A stretch of DNA of 64,000 nt from Cephalotus follicularis (taxonomy: Eukaryota; Streptophyta; Magnoliopsida; Oxalidales; Cephalotaceae), in NCBI GenBank assembly GCA_001972305.1, contig BDDD01001757.1, forward strand, positions 124,001-188,000. Direction: 5' to 3'. This document shows positions 1-10,434 of the stretch, piece after piece (the stretch's first letter is position 1; each line of letters begins with the position of its first letter). The position numbers were made by a program, and so were the translations under genes. The notes under the pieces are model-generated. The model ran no database searches. It was not told where the DNA came from and saw only the letters and a list, made by a program, of their open reading frames with translations.

Positions 1-205
1 GGCACCTGGTCATTCGATGAAAGATTTTCTGAAGAGTTCAGCTACAGTTCCTACTGGGCCAGGAAGTAGTAGTGGTGCGGCGACAGGACCATCACAGAGG
101 AAGGACACCGACAAGGGCACCACAAAAGGTAGAGTTTTTGTACTTGCTCAGACAGAGGTTCCAGTGTCGACTTCCGTTGTTGGAGGTACTCTGTATATGT
201 ATTGA
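1..205 (+). pseudogene. Gag C-terminal tail of Ty3/gypsy chromovirus, 5'-truncated by window edge
   Basis: The frame opens at base 2 with a GHSMKDF string, the last part of a CCHC zinc knuckle, followed by a low-complexity Ser/Gly/Ala/Thr linker (residues around SSSGAATGPSQ) that normally joins the Gag nucleocapsid to the protease. The minus-strand element near 41000-41221 has a near-identical linker after a full CLRCGASGHS knuckle, so both belong to one family. A TGA at 203-205 interrupts the frame directly before the protease; the same frame continues after it. The Gag core lies outside the window. Gag here would form the virus-like particle and bind element RNA. Confidence in the family is high; the exact Gag/protease border is a guess. 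Confidence 0.8.
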
Positions 206-1324
206 TTTTCTGCTAGAGTGTTGATGAATTCTGGAGCATCGCATTCTTTTATATCTGCACATTTTGCATCTTGCTTAGATGTTACCCCTGACTCCATGCC
301 ATATATGCTTGATGTGAGTACACCAACTGGGACTTCTATGTACACTGACTCGGTATATAGGAGTTGTGAGATGTCTATAGCGGGCATTTCTTTGTATGCA
401 TATTTGATATTACTACCTATCCGAGACTTAGATGTTATATTGGGGATGGATTGGCTATCAGCACATCGTGCTCGCATGGATTGTTATAATAAAACTGTGG
501 ATTTTTGTCTACCCGATGGAACGACCTTTCAGTTTAAGGGAGACAAAGGGTTCTCGACACCGATCATATCCTTTATTCGAGCGTCAAGGTATCTAGAGAA
601 GGGATGCAAAGGATACCTGGCTTATGTAATTGATCGAAGGAAAGGGAGAGGTTTGAGTATGGAGGAGATTCCGGTTGTGTGTGAATTTACGGACGTGTTT
701 CCTAATGATTTGGGGTCTTTACCACAAAAGAGGACTATGGAGTTCATAATTGATCTTGTTCCTAAAAAGGCTCCTGTCTCTAAATCACCTTATCAGATGG
801 CTCCCACTGAGTTGCGAGAGCTGAAGTTACAGTTGCAAGACCTGATTGATAAAAGTTTTGTTAGACCCAGTGTTTCTCCATGGGGTGCGCCTGTGTTATT
901 TGTCAAGAAGAAAGATGGGTCGATGAGGCTTTGCATCGACTACAGAATGTTGAACAAGACAACTATCAAGAACAAGTATCCTTTACCCCACATCGAGGAT
1001 TTGTTCGACCAGTTGCAAGGGTCAAGGGTGTTTTCCAAACTCGATTTGAGATCGGGTTATAACCAACTGAGAGTAAGAGAAGGAGGCATTGAGAAGACTA
1101 CGTTCTGGACATGGTATGATCACTACGAGTTCTTGGTGATGACGTTTGGTGTTACCAATGCGCCGACAGCTTTCATGTCATTGATGAATGATGTATTCCG
1201 GCCATACCAGGATCAGTTTATCGTAGCGTTTATTGATGCCATTCTGGTATACTCGCGGAGTGAGGAGGAACACACTGATCATCTGAGCTTGGTATTGCAG
1301 GTTCTAAGAGAGCATCGGTTGTAA
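206..1324 (+). pseudogene. Gypsy protease and N-terminal reverse transcriptase, inactivated
   Basis: The segment continues the Gag frame with no methionine of its own (218 is a GTG). The aspartic protease spans roughly residues 1-100 from 218; its active-site string reads [10 protein letters not shown] where the family has D-S/T-G, so the catalytic Asp is Asn. The RT follows from about residue 171: [20 protein letters not shown], the first catalytic Asp in [11 protein letters not shown], and FIDA near residue 338, where the usual second Asp of the Y/F-x-D-D box is Ala (codon 1238-1240). TAA at 1322-1324 ends the frame, with TGA at 1340 just beyond. Loss of key Asp residues in both enzymes means the copy is dead apart from its stops. 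Confidence 0.92.
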
Positions 1325-2010
1325 GCCAAGTTCGGCAAGTGAGAATTCTATCTTGATCGTGTGATCTTTCTCGGTCACATCGTATCTAGTGAAGGCTTGA
1401 CGGTGGATCCGTCAAAGACCGAAGTTGTGCAAGACTGGCTGCAACCAAGAAACGAAACTGAAGTGCGTAGTTTTCTTAGCTTGGCTAGCTTGGCTGGGTA
1501 TTATAGGAGGTTTATCCAGAACTTTTTGAGGATAGTCGTGACTTTGACTAGACTGGCCCAGAAGAAGACCTTATTTGTCTAGGATGAAGATTGTGAAGCT
1601 AGTTTCTGTGACCTGAAGGACCGGTTGGTTTCCGCTCTTATTTTGGCATTACGTGATGGTAATGAGGGCTTTGCAGTCTACAGTGATGCTTCGGGTCAGG
1701 GTTTGGGCTGCATACTAATGCAGAGAAGTTGAGTGATTGCTTATGCATCTCGAAAGCTAAAGCCGTATGAAGAAAACTACTCGACACATGACCTTGAACT
1801 TGCAGCTATTATCTTCGCCCTTCAGAAGTGGAGGCACTATCTTTATGTGGCGCAGTTTGAAATCTTTACAAATCATAAGAGTTTGAGGTATCTATTCTGC
1901 CAAGATACACTGAACATGAGGCAAAGAAGGTGGGTGGAATTCTTTAACGATTGCAGCGTTTAGTAGCACCCGGGGAAAGTGAATGTGGTCGCTGATGCCT
2001 TGAGTCGCAA
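1325..2010 (+). pseudogene. Gypsy RT connection and RNase H domain remnant
   Basis: The same frame as the upstream RT continues through stops at 1340, 1580, 1730, 1961 and 1964. [17 protein letters not shown] and the [15 protein letters not shown] region are the RT thumb/connection of gypsy elements; a LASLA duplication is visible where the family has a single LAGYYRRF. From about 1675 the RNase H reads VYSDASGQGLGCIL, then [16 protein letters not shown] and [19 protein letters not shown]-like text (here YVAQ), ending in the HPGKVNVVADALSRK motif at about 1970-2010. The domain would remove RNA from the cDNA hybrid. Several stops are single-base changes from CGA, CAG or TGG codons. Confidence 0.88.
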
Positions 2011-3122
2011 GGCTATGGTTGCCAGTGCAATGGTGTCGCAATGGAAAATGTTAGAAGACTTCCAAGAGTGGTTTCCATTTAATCAGTCACCTGGAGTCTT
2101 TATGGCTAGCATGAGAGTACAGCCAGCTTTGCTTGACAAAATAAAGAACGCTCAAGCACACGATCCTGAATTGGAACATATTTGAGAGAATCTGGACTCG
2201 GAATCTGATTTTTGGGTACATGCCGATGGTGTTTTATGATTTCAGGGATGGGTGTGTCTTCCGAATGAACATGGTTTGAAGAGTGAGTTGCTTTACGGGG
2301 CTCATAAATCTCAGTACAGCATTCACCCTGGTCGCACAAAAAATGTACCAAGACATGAAGAGGGAACACTGGTGGCCTGGCATGAAACGAGAGATCGCCG
2401 AGTATGTGGCAAGGTGTTTGACTTTCCAGACAGTTAAGGCCGAGCACCAGAGGCCAGCAGGGTTATTGCAGTCGTTGCCAGTGGCTGAGTGGAAGTGGGA
2501 ACACATGACTATGGATTTTGTTTTAGGATTTCCACTGACTAGGCATCGTCACAATGCAGTGTGGGTTATCGTGCATAGACTCACGAAGTCAGCTCATTTT
2601 CTACCCGCTCATGCCACAGACTCAGCGAGCAAGTTGGCTCGTTTGTATGTTAAGGAGATCGTAAGACTGCATGGTGTTCCCGTGAGTATTGTTTGTGATA
2701 GGGTTGCTATCTTTACATCCAATTTCTGGAAGAGATTTCAGACAGCTTTCGGGACGACGCTGAACCTGAGTACTACCTTTCACCCTCAGACAGATGGGCA
2801 ATCCGAGCATACCATCTAGACCTTGGAGGATATGCTCCAGGCTTGCATTATCGACTTTTCCAGTACATGGGAGGATCACATTCCTTTGATAGAGTTTTCT
2901 TATAATAACAGCTATCATTCCAGTATCGGAATGGCACCATTTGAAGCACTGTATGGGAGGAAGTGCAGATCTCCTGTTTGTTGGGATGAGGTCGGAGAGC
3001 GACCTTTACTCGGGGCTGAGTTGGTGGAGGAGACTTCAGAAAAGATTAAAGTGATCAAAGAGAAGCTGCTTGCTGCTCAAAGCTGAAAGAAGAGCTACGT
3101 AGACAGTGTCAAGAGGAGGCCT
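2011..3122 (+). pseudogene. Gypsy integrase (zinc-binding and catalytic core), frameshifted
   Basis: Stops at 2183 and 2237 precede an H-H-C-C zinc-binding region. The frame shifts by one in an A-run near 2336-2345: upstream text (LLYGAHKSQYSIHPG) is in one frame, downstream text (QDMKREHWWPGMK...C.TFQTVKAEHQ) in another. The catalytic core has a first Asp in MTMDFVLGFP, a second in VCDRVAIFTS (families usually show SDRD, so this is altered), and the Glu in QTDGQSEHTI, followed by TAG at 2817. After the stop the frame continues with the GMAPFEALYGRKCRSPVCW motif typical of plant chromoviruses, and TGA at 3084. The enzyme would insert element cDNA into chromosomes. Confidence 0.9.
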
Positions 3123-3551
3123 TTGACCTTTAGTGTTAGAGATCGTATTTTCTTAAAGGTTTCACCATGGAAGGGCGCGCAAAGGTTTGGGAAAAATGGC
3201 AAATTGGCTCCGCGCTATATTGGTCCTTTTGAGATTTTGGAAAGAGTTGGGGAGGTAGCCTACCAACTTGACTTACCTCCTGCACTGTCAAACATGCACG
3301 ACATCTTTCATGTGTCTATGCTGAGAAGATATATCCCAGACCCGTCACATGTCCTGGATTATGATGTTGTTCATGTACGAGATGATTTATCTTGTGAGGA
3401 GTTGCCTGTGCGGATTCTAGATTGGAAGACGCAGACTTTAAGGAATCGAACCCTCTCCATGGTCAAGGTTCAATGGCAATTCCACCGACCGGATGAGGTC
3501 ACTTGGAAATGTGAGGAGGATATCCGAGAGCATTACCCACACTTGTTCTAG
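3123..3551 (+). pseudogene. Integrase C-terminus with chromodomain, 3' end of gypsy pol
   Basis: This is the intact last part of pol. It contains VSPWKGAQRFGKNGKLAPRY and IGPFEILERVGEVAYQLDLP (the GPF/Y-type module), HDIFHVSMLRRY, and from about residue 96 a chromodomain-like tail (PVRILDWKTQTLRN, VKVQW, EVTWKCEEDIREHYPHLF). The tail is the group-II type seen in plant chromoviruses of the Tekay/Del lineage, thought to guide integration to marked chromatin. The stop at 3549-3551 is followed within 50 bp by the polypurine tract and LTR, as expected at the end of pol. Lineage assignment is from memory of the motif and not from an alignment. Confidence 0.9.
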
Positions 3552-3577
3552 TACTGTTTTTAATTTCAAGGACGAAA

Positions 3578-3597
3578 TTCCTAGAAGGAGGGGTGGA
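3578..3597 (+). other. Polypurine tract next to 3' LTR
   Basis: A purine-rich run (CTAGAAGGAGGGGTGGA) lies directly before the TGTAACGCC start of the LTR. It would prime plus-strand DNA synthesis. The minus-strand sister element has the matching run at 39811-39828. Confidence 0.85.
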
Positions 3598-3789
3598 TGT
3601 AACGCCTGGAAATTTCATACATTGTAATAATTTACCTTCAGATGTAACCTTATCATGAGGTTAATGAGAATAATGAAATTTTCGACTTTGATGATGTTTT
3701 CCAAACTCTAATGATGTTGATTTTGGAGTAGGAATGTTAAAGAAATGTTAAAAGTGTAAGATTAAGTCAAACCGACACAGTTTTGAGGC

Positions 3790-3925
3790 TAAAGCGTCAA
3801 CGCCTTGAGTGAAGCGTCAACGCCTTGAGTGAAGCGTCGACGACTAAGTAATTAAAACGCGCACTTAATTCAAACACATAAGCGTCGGTGCCTGCATGTA
3901 ATTGTCGACCCTTTGCGTCGTCGTT
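3790..3925 (+). repeat. Cluster 1 of GCGTCRACGC-type palindromic motif (U3)
   Basis: Three copies of AAGCGTCAACGCCTTGAGTG-like text follow each other at about 20-bp spacing (3791, 3812, 3832), then looser copies at 3882, 3904 and 3917. The cluster ends a few bases before a TATA-like string near 3931. Confidence 0.75.
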
Positions 3926-4694
3926 CTGGTATACTTAAATAGCAAAGAGACGTGGAGCACGGAGGCATATTCATGCCACTCTTCAGGCGCCTTCACATGC
4001 GCTTTATGACCTGTTAATCATGTGTTGAGATTTCCTAAGTTACCAAGACTTGAAAGGCACTGAAGAGAGAAAGAATCTCTGAGTGCATGGCCTGTGAGGA
4101 GGAAGAATGCAACACCTGTTGCGTCAGGCGTGCATGAAGGAGAGAGACTTGAACTGGTCGGCAAATGCAGATGAAACAAGATGAAATCTGCATAAAAGTT
4201 GACCCTCTCACCTTCCTCTCAGTTGTTACTGATAGAAGAAGAAACAAGAGGCTGAGAGAGAGACAGAGAGTGAAAGAGAGCATCAAAATTAGAGAAAGAA
4301 AAGCTCAAACTCCATTTTGAGCACGGGAGAACTTGGATCTTGGACAACGACTGTGGAGCAAACCAGGGAGCTTTCAGGCCGAACCTGGGCACTCAAAGTG
4401 ACTGATTGGATACTAAAAGAGGTGGACTTTTGGCTTCTAACTTGAGGCCAGAGGTAGGGGAACCCATAATTGTATTTTGTGTTCAATATTTGGGGTTTGT
4501 TTAGTGATGTTTATGCATAGATTCCATGGCCTGTTGAACTAATTTTGATCACTAAAAGGATGCCATGTTGTAATGGATGTGTAATATGATGTTTCATGTT
4601 GGTTTTATGGGCTTTATACATGTTGGATTGCATGTATTTGTGTTGTAAATGTTACTGGTTCGTCATGTCGCGAGGAAGAAGACGACTGATGCTT

Positions 4695-4890
4695 GAAAAC
4701 GTCAACGCCTTTGGTAAGCGTCGACGCTTTGTCCTGTGAACTGCATTTTATTTACTTAATGCGTTTTAAACGTCGATGCCTATGGGAGGAGACATCAACG
4801 CCTAGGCACTGGAAAGCGCTGATGCTATGGGACTGAACGTCGATGCTTAAAGGACATAAGCGTCGACGCCTAAGGAAAAACGTTGACGCT
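4695..4890 (+). repeat. Cluster 2 of GCGTCGACGC-type motif
   Basis: About eight copies lie in 195 bp with irregular spacing (near 4698, 4717, 4769, 4791, 4813, 4835, 4859, 4879). Each has the form R-CRTCRAYGCY followed by TTT, CTA or TTA. The equivalent cluster exists in the solo LTR at 19563-19835 and in the minus LTR at 38200-38745. Confidence 0.75.
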
Positions 4891-5607
4891 TTAGAGTCCC
4901 GTTTGGACAGTTTTTAGTATTTGGACACCCGACAATCCCGATTTCGCTTAAGATGCATTCAAGCATCTGTATGCATTGCATATGTACTGTTTACTGCCTG
5001 TTTATTGACTGTTTATAAATTGATTATGATTTCTAAGTATTGTTACATTAGAAATACATATATAAGTTGAAAACTACTATGTTGAGTACGAAAATATAAA
5101 ATGAGTATTGTTATATTTTTGAAGATACTGGGAAAGTAATTCCCACTACTGAAATGGTTTAAAGTATTTTCTAACTAATGGAAATACATATTTCAAATGT
5201 TTGTGACTTTTGAAAACATTTTTGAAATGAACTACCTGTTATTGATGTAACGATCACTACTGTACTATTACTGAACTATTTACTGTGCCTATTCACTATG
5301 TTTGCTCTGTGAATTTTACTGTGTTTGTGCTTGATTGGTACTAGTTGCGTGGCGGGGACTGCCGGCATTGACTAGTGGCAGGGTTGACCTACGGGCCAGG
5401 AGTTGGCTGGGTAACTCACTGTACTGTAATGTTGCCTAGCTTGGTCGCCTAGAGAAAGGACTGAAGTGGGAGTGCAACGTGGGGCCAGGAGTTGGAGGCG
5501 TTGTACATACTGACTGCCTGTTTGTGGTCCCTTTGTGGACTTACTGTACTGTTACTGGTCCTCTTCGGACATTACTGTGCCTGTTGATGTAGCCCTGGCG
5601 GGGCTAC

Positions 5608-5608
5608 N
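5608..5608. other. Unresolved base (N) at a nested-element junction
   Basis: The only N I saw in the window sits exactly between host LTR sequence (GGCGGGGCTAC) and the nested element (GGAATAAATCC). The first ~114 bp expected for the nested element and ~335 bp of host LTR are missing here, so it may mark an assembly gap and not a single ambiguous base. Confidence 0.8.
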
Positions 5609-6252
5609 GGAATAAATCCAATTTAATATCATTTGCGTGGATAAACCCTGTGTTATACAATACTGTTCATAAAAGATCTGCCACAAGTCGGCAGGTCATA
5701 AAACAAAAATACAATATAATTATAGTCATGCATCGTCGAACTTCAATAAGAGGGAGGAGACTTACCCAGGGGTTCAATCCTCAGCTAGCTGCGAAGCTCC
5801 ACCTGTACCTGACCCATTACATTAAAATGCAATGGGTCAGCGACCACTGGTCGTGTAGGAACTACAACCCACTCATGCATGGAGATGCAAATGTAGCAGG
5901 CAGTATGCAATGCAATGAGATGCAATAATAACAGTACAGTATAGCACTTCATTCATTCGCTACTAGCAGTCAGTAACAGTACGATCCATTCCGTATCATT
6001 CCTTAACAGTCATTCACAATCATTAACCATCGTAAGAAATCCTTTCTCAGCATCCCCCACTAAAGGAGGAGCAATAACGCAATCCAGACATTAAGGTTGA
6101 GGAGCCGGGACAGGAATAAACATTTTATTTTAGGCAGACCAGTTCCTCGGGTTCCTCGGCTTAAGAAAGAGAAATAAATGAAAGTTATAGGCGGAGGAGA
6201 GGAACATAAATATTATACAGTATCAGTAACACTATACAATAATAACAGTAAC

Positions 6253-6458
6253 AGTCAGTGTGGCTCATCTCGGTCGGTGATCAGTCGGCTCATCTCAGTT
6301 GGTGAGCCGAAGGCTCATCTCTGTCGGTGATCCATTGGTCTATCTCGGTGACCCACCTGGTTCAGCTCAAGTTGGTGACCCATTAGGTCATCTCGAAAAT
6401 AGCCATACTGGCTCATCTCGGTCGGTGATCCCCATAGGGCTCATCTCGGTCGGTGATT
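6253..6458 (+). repeat. Minisatellite, ~22-24 bp unit GGCTCATCTCGGTYGGTGATC
   Basis: Eight to nine imperfect copies with short variable spacers (AGTC, CGAA, CCATT). Equivalent arrays occur at the matching place in the two other copies of this LTR family (51955-52155 and 55560-55805). Confidence 0.85.
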
Positions 6459-6540
6459 CAGTACAGTACGTTACACTACACTACATTAACAGTACAGTAA
6501 CACTACATTAATCATTATATTAATAGTACATTATAAGGTC

Positions 6541-9120
6541 TGCCTTCATTACTTCGTAACACTACATTTACCTTTTTTCTCTACAATTATTATTCCTATA
6601 TGTACTACACTTATCATTGCATGCATTCATTTCACTATATTTTCTCATTTCCCTTTTCACTGACACAGGCAGCCATCCTCACATTATATATATATATAGG
6701 ACGCTTAACACGTTAGAAGGCGTGTGTAGGGCGCACGCAGAGCATCAATACGGTGCCATGTTTACCTTCCCTGCAAGAGCACTGTTGGGCACCATGCTCA
6801 TATGCATTGGACGCATAAAGGAGCACCACACGGGCTCTAGGCAGAGGGATGCTCGGCATGGGTGGAGAGCTCTGGCAGTTGGCGTTGCATGCTGATAACG
6901 CGTGGCAAAGGATGGAGAGCTCAATCGTCAAGGTGCCACACACTTGGATGCATGGCAGGAAACCATGCATGCTTAGGACGCATGGCAGAGGACAAGATCG
7001 GCGCTGAGGCATGCATGGCAGAGGACAAGCTCGGCGTTGTGGTGGAGGACGAGCTCGCATGCGTTGTGTGCATGGTAGAAGGCGAGCTTGGCATGCTGGC
7101 GCCGCATGGCAGAGGAGACGCTTTGGCACTGTTGCAAGCGTGGATTGTGAAAGAAATGGTAAGAGCAGGACGCATGGAAGAGGAAGGCTCTCTAGTGTTG
7201 CAGGCTTCGCATGTAGAGGAGCGCTCGTCATGTGGCCATGCGATGGACACATGCTCATGACGCCTACGTCGAGCATGCATGGAACAGTGGAGAGCTCATT
7301 TCATTACACTCGGCATGCTCGGTGGGCATGGCAGAGAACAACTCAATGCATGTCAGAGGAGAGCTCAACAGTGCACGTGGGTGCCATTCTCGGATGCGTA
7401 GCAGAGGAGGGTGCTCAGCATGTGTGCTCCGTGTTCGGCGCTGTAACAGAGGAGAGCCATACACTTTGGCAAAGGACGCATGCATGGGAAGCATGCTCGG
7501 TGAGCTTGGGCATTTCAGTGCCACCTCGGGCGACGTTGCAGGGAGAGCTTGGCACCTTGGCTTCGTGGCTCCCCGACATGTGGGTGCTCAGGCAGTGGCT
7601 CCTCGGCACTACAACAATGGCACCTCGGACGTTTTGCACAATGTGGAATCCTCAGTTGCATGACATGCTCAGGACATTCCAGTGATCAGCACCATCTCCG
7701 TGGAGAGCTTTGCACTTCAGGTACATGGCAGAGGAGAGGGCCGGGTTCAGTGCTAATGGCACCTCGGCACTATTGGGACCTTGGGTGCATGGCAGTGGAA
7801 CCTCGGCACATGCCAGGATAGCGATATGCCTTCATTACTTCGTAACACTACATTTACCTATTTTCTCTACAATTATTATTCCCATATGTACTGCACTTAT
7901 CATTGCATGCATTCATTTCGATATAGTTTATCATTTCCCTTTTCACTGACACAGGCAGCCATATATATATATATATATATAGGACGCTTAACATGTTAGA
8001 AGGAATGTATAGGGTGCACGCAGAGCATCAATATGGCGCCATGTTTACCTTCCATGCAAGAGCACTATTGGGCACCATGCTTATATGCATTGGACGCATA
8101 AAGGCCACCACACGGGCGCTAGGCAGAGGGAAGCTCGGCATGTGTGGAGAACTTTGGCAGTTGGTGTTGCATGCTGATAACGCATGTAGGGAGAGCTTGG
8201 GTGCATGGCAGAGGATGGAGAGCTCAATCGTCAAGGTGCCACACACTTGGATGCATGGCAAGAAATCACGCATGCTTAGGACGCATGGCAGAGGACAAGA
8301 TCGGTGCTGGGGCATGCATGGAAGAGGACAAGCTCGGCGTTGTGGCAGAAAAGACGAGCTCGCATGCATTGTGCGCATGGCAGAAGACAAGCTTGGCATG
8401 CTGGCGCCACATGGCAGAGGAGAGCGCTTCGGCGCCGTTACAAGCATGGATTGTGAAAGAAATGGTAGAGAGCAGGACGCATGGAAGAGGAAGGCTCGCT
8501 AGCATCACAGGCTTCGCATGCAGAGGAGTGCTAGTCATGTGGCCATGCCATGGATGGATGCTCATGACGCCTACGACGAGCATGCATGGAACAGTGGAGA
8601 GCTCATTTCATTACACTCAGCATGCTCGGCGGGCATGGCAGAGGACAGCTCAATGCATGTCAGATGAGAGGTCAACAGTGCACGTGGGTGCCATTCTCGG
8701 ATGCTTAGAAGAGGAGGGTGCTCAACATGCGTGCTCAGTGTTCGGCGCCGTAATAGAGGAGAGCCATACCCTTTGGCAGAGGACGCATGCATGGGAAGCA
8801 TGCTCGGGCATTTCAGTGCCACCTCGGGTGCAATTGCAGGGAGAGCGTGGCACCTCGGTGCCGCGGCACCCTGACATGTGGTGCTCGGGCAGTGGCTCCT
8901 CGGCACTACAACAATGGCACCTCGGGCGTTTTGCATAGTTTGGCATCCGTAGTTGCATGACATGCTAGGGACGTTCCAGTGCTCAACACCATCTCCGTGA
9001 AGAGCTTTGCACTTCGGGTACATGGCAGAGGAGAGGGCTAGGTTCAGCGCTAATGGCACCTCGGCACTATTGGGACCTTGGGTGCATGGCAGTGGCACCT
9101 TGGCACATGCCAGGACAGCG
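6541..9120 (+). repeat. 1.28-kb tandem duplication inside the nested LTR
   Basis: Two units, about 6541-7826 and 7827-9120, repeat the same order of landmarks at an offset of about 1282-1285 bp: TAACACTACATTTACC (6558 and 7843), GACACAGGCAGCC, a TA run, AGGACGCTTAAC (6699 and 7981), CAGAGCATCAATA, and GGACCTTGGGTGCATGGCAGTGG. The units differ at scattered bases and small indels. The left unit's TA run is shorter (6686-6697) than the right's (7962-7981). Confidence 0.85.
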
Positions 9121-10434
9121 ATGTGCATGCATGGAGAGCTCTGGAAATGGTGTTACATGCAGAGGAAGCATACAAGGGGAGCTCAGCTATGGTGCACCAT
9201 GCCATACTTGGACATTTGCTGAGGTCGGGTGCCATGTTCAGTATCTCGGGTGGGTGCTATGGACGATGAGGACCTCAATACTGGCCTCCTCGGCGCCGTA
9301 AGCATGTGCAGGACACATGCAAAGGATAGTGGGGAGCTCATCATTGGCATTCCCGGTGCTATGCATTCCCGGTGCCATAGCACCTAGTCATCTCGGGGGC
9401 ATAACAGTGGCACTTAGGCGCATGACCATGGTACCTCTGCGTCTTCGCGCATGAGCAGTGGAAAGCCATACTCAGCACCTCAGCACATGATGATGACAGT
9501 GGCTGGCACCTAATCATTTACTATCATCTATACACCAGATGTATGCATTTATTTTACTCTAAATCTCATTTATATCAGAGGACCAACCTTTTATTTCTAT
9601 ATCATTCATCTAATCCAAGACAAAACAACCACATTTCATAAACAATACAGACAACAATAAAGCACTGAGTAGGTAGTAGAACCTACTTAGGATCCAAGAG
9701 CTCCCTCTCCTAGCCTTCAATCTGCCTCCTCCTTTTGCACATTCCTTGGTAGCTCTCCTGTCTCTTTCTCCCAAATTGCAAGAAGCCCTCACTCCACTCT
9801 CCACTTCTCTATTTATAGCTACCAATGGAATTCTCTAGAATTCCCTGGAGCATTCTATCCATTCTCATCATAGAATCGGGCTGAGGACTTGTGTGTTGGC
9901 CCAACACTCCCTTTTTCCTCTTTTAATTTCTATTTACTCCAGGTCATGCCTTCTTCATTTCCTCATAAATTGGCCCAAAGCCATAAGGCCCAATTCAAAA
10001 TTCAAATGCCATTTCTTCCTTAATTCTATTCCAACCCATCATATTTTAAGCCCAATAGCAATAATGAATATTTCAAGCCCAATTCTCCTTTAAACAATTC
10101 AGCTCGACTTTCAGTCCAGTCCAGTAGTCAGTCTTTTATAAAATTTCGGGTATTACATGTGTACTGTATTCTCCAGTTACTAGACTTTTGATGTTACTGG
10201 ATAATGTATTATGGATCATGCTCCGTTTTGTGGGCTTTTAACTATGATAGACATGTATTGGGTTGTGTGCAGTATGGGGTGCACGTTACGTGTTTGTTAG
10301 CTTATGAGTTTTAATGCTTCTGTAACTGATATATTGTTTGAAAAGTTTAATTTTTATGGTGTTTGCATGAGCTGAATCTTAATGTTAATTGCCTTACCAC
10401 CTTTATGTGTGTTTATCGAAAGCGGGGTGTGACA

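Larger units (their letters stand above)
5609..10157 (-). mobile_element. Nested LTR of TGTAATACCC family, minus orientation, internally duplicated
   Basis: The right end reads ATTTCGGGTATTACA (10157), the reverse complement of an LTR start TGTAATACCCG. The body matches the complete copies at 49810-52918 (plus) and 54791-58080 (minus), including the 'CTCATCTC..GGTGATC' minisatellite. The left end lacks about 114 bp relative to the 54791 copy, starting instead inside the GCGGAATAAATCC region. The copy is about 1.3 kb longer than its relatives because of a tandem duplication at 6541-9120. Long open frames of up to 264 codons on both strands in 6700-9300 come from GC-rich repeated text with no domain and are not genes. 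Confidence 0.75.
3598..10434 (+). mobile_element. 3' LTR of the 1-3597 gypsy element, split by a nested LTR
   Basis: The LTR starts TGTAACGCC right after the PPT and ends GGGGTGTGACA at 10434. It matches the solo LTR at 18462-21146 over most of its length. LTR sequence occupies 3598-5607 and 10158-10434; 5609-10157 is a foreign minus-strand LTR. About 335 bp of LTR present in the solo copy (its 20534-20868) are absent at the junction. A TATA-like string (TATACTTAAATA) lies near 3931. Two clusters of the GCGTCGACGC-type motif lie at 3790-3925 and 4695-4890. A GAG|GTAGGGG string at 4451-4460 resembles a splice donor. No coding capacity is seen. Confidence 0.85.

Noticed and set aside
6253-6458. 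Regular ~22-bp repeats with spacers, CRISPR-like at first sight
   Set aside because: Spacers are only a few bases, units drift, and the array is inside a plant LTR with sister arrays in other copies.
6713-8938. Long open frames on both strands (up to 264 codons)
   Set aside because: They arise in GC-rich, internally duplicated LTR DNA, overlap on opposite strands, are His/Cys/Met-rich without domains and follow the repeat unit.
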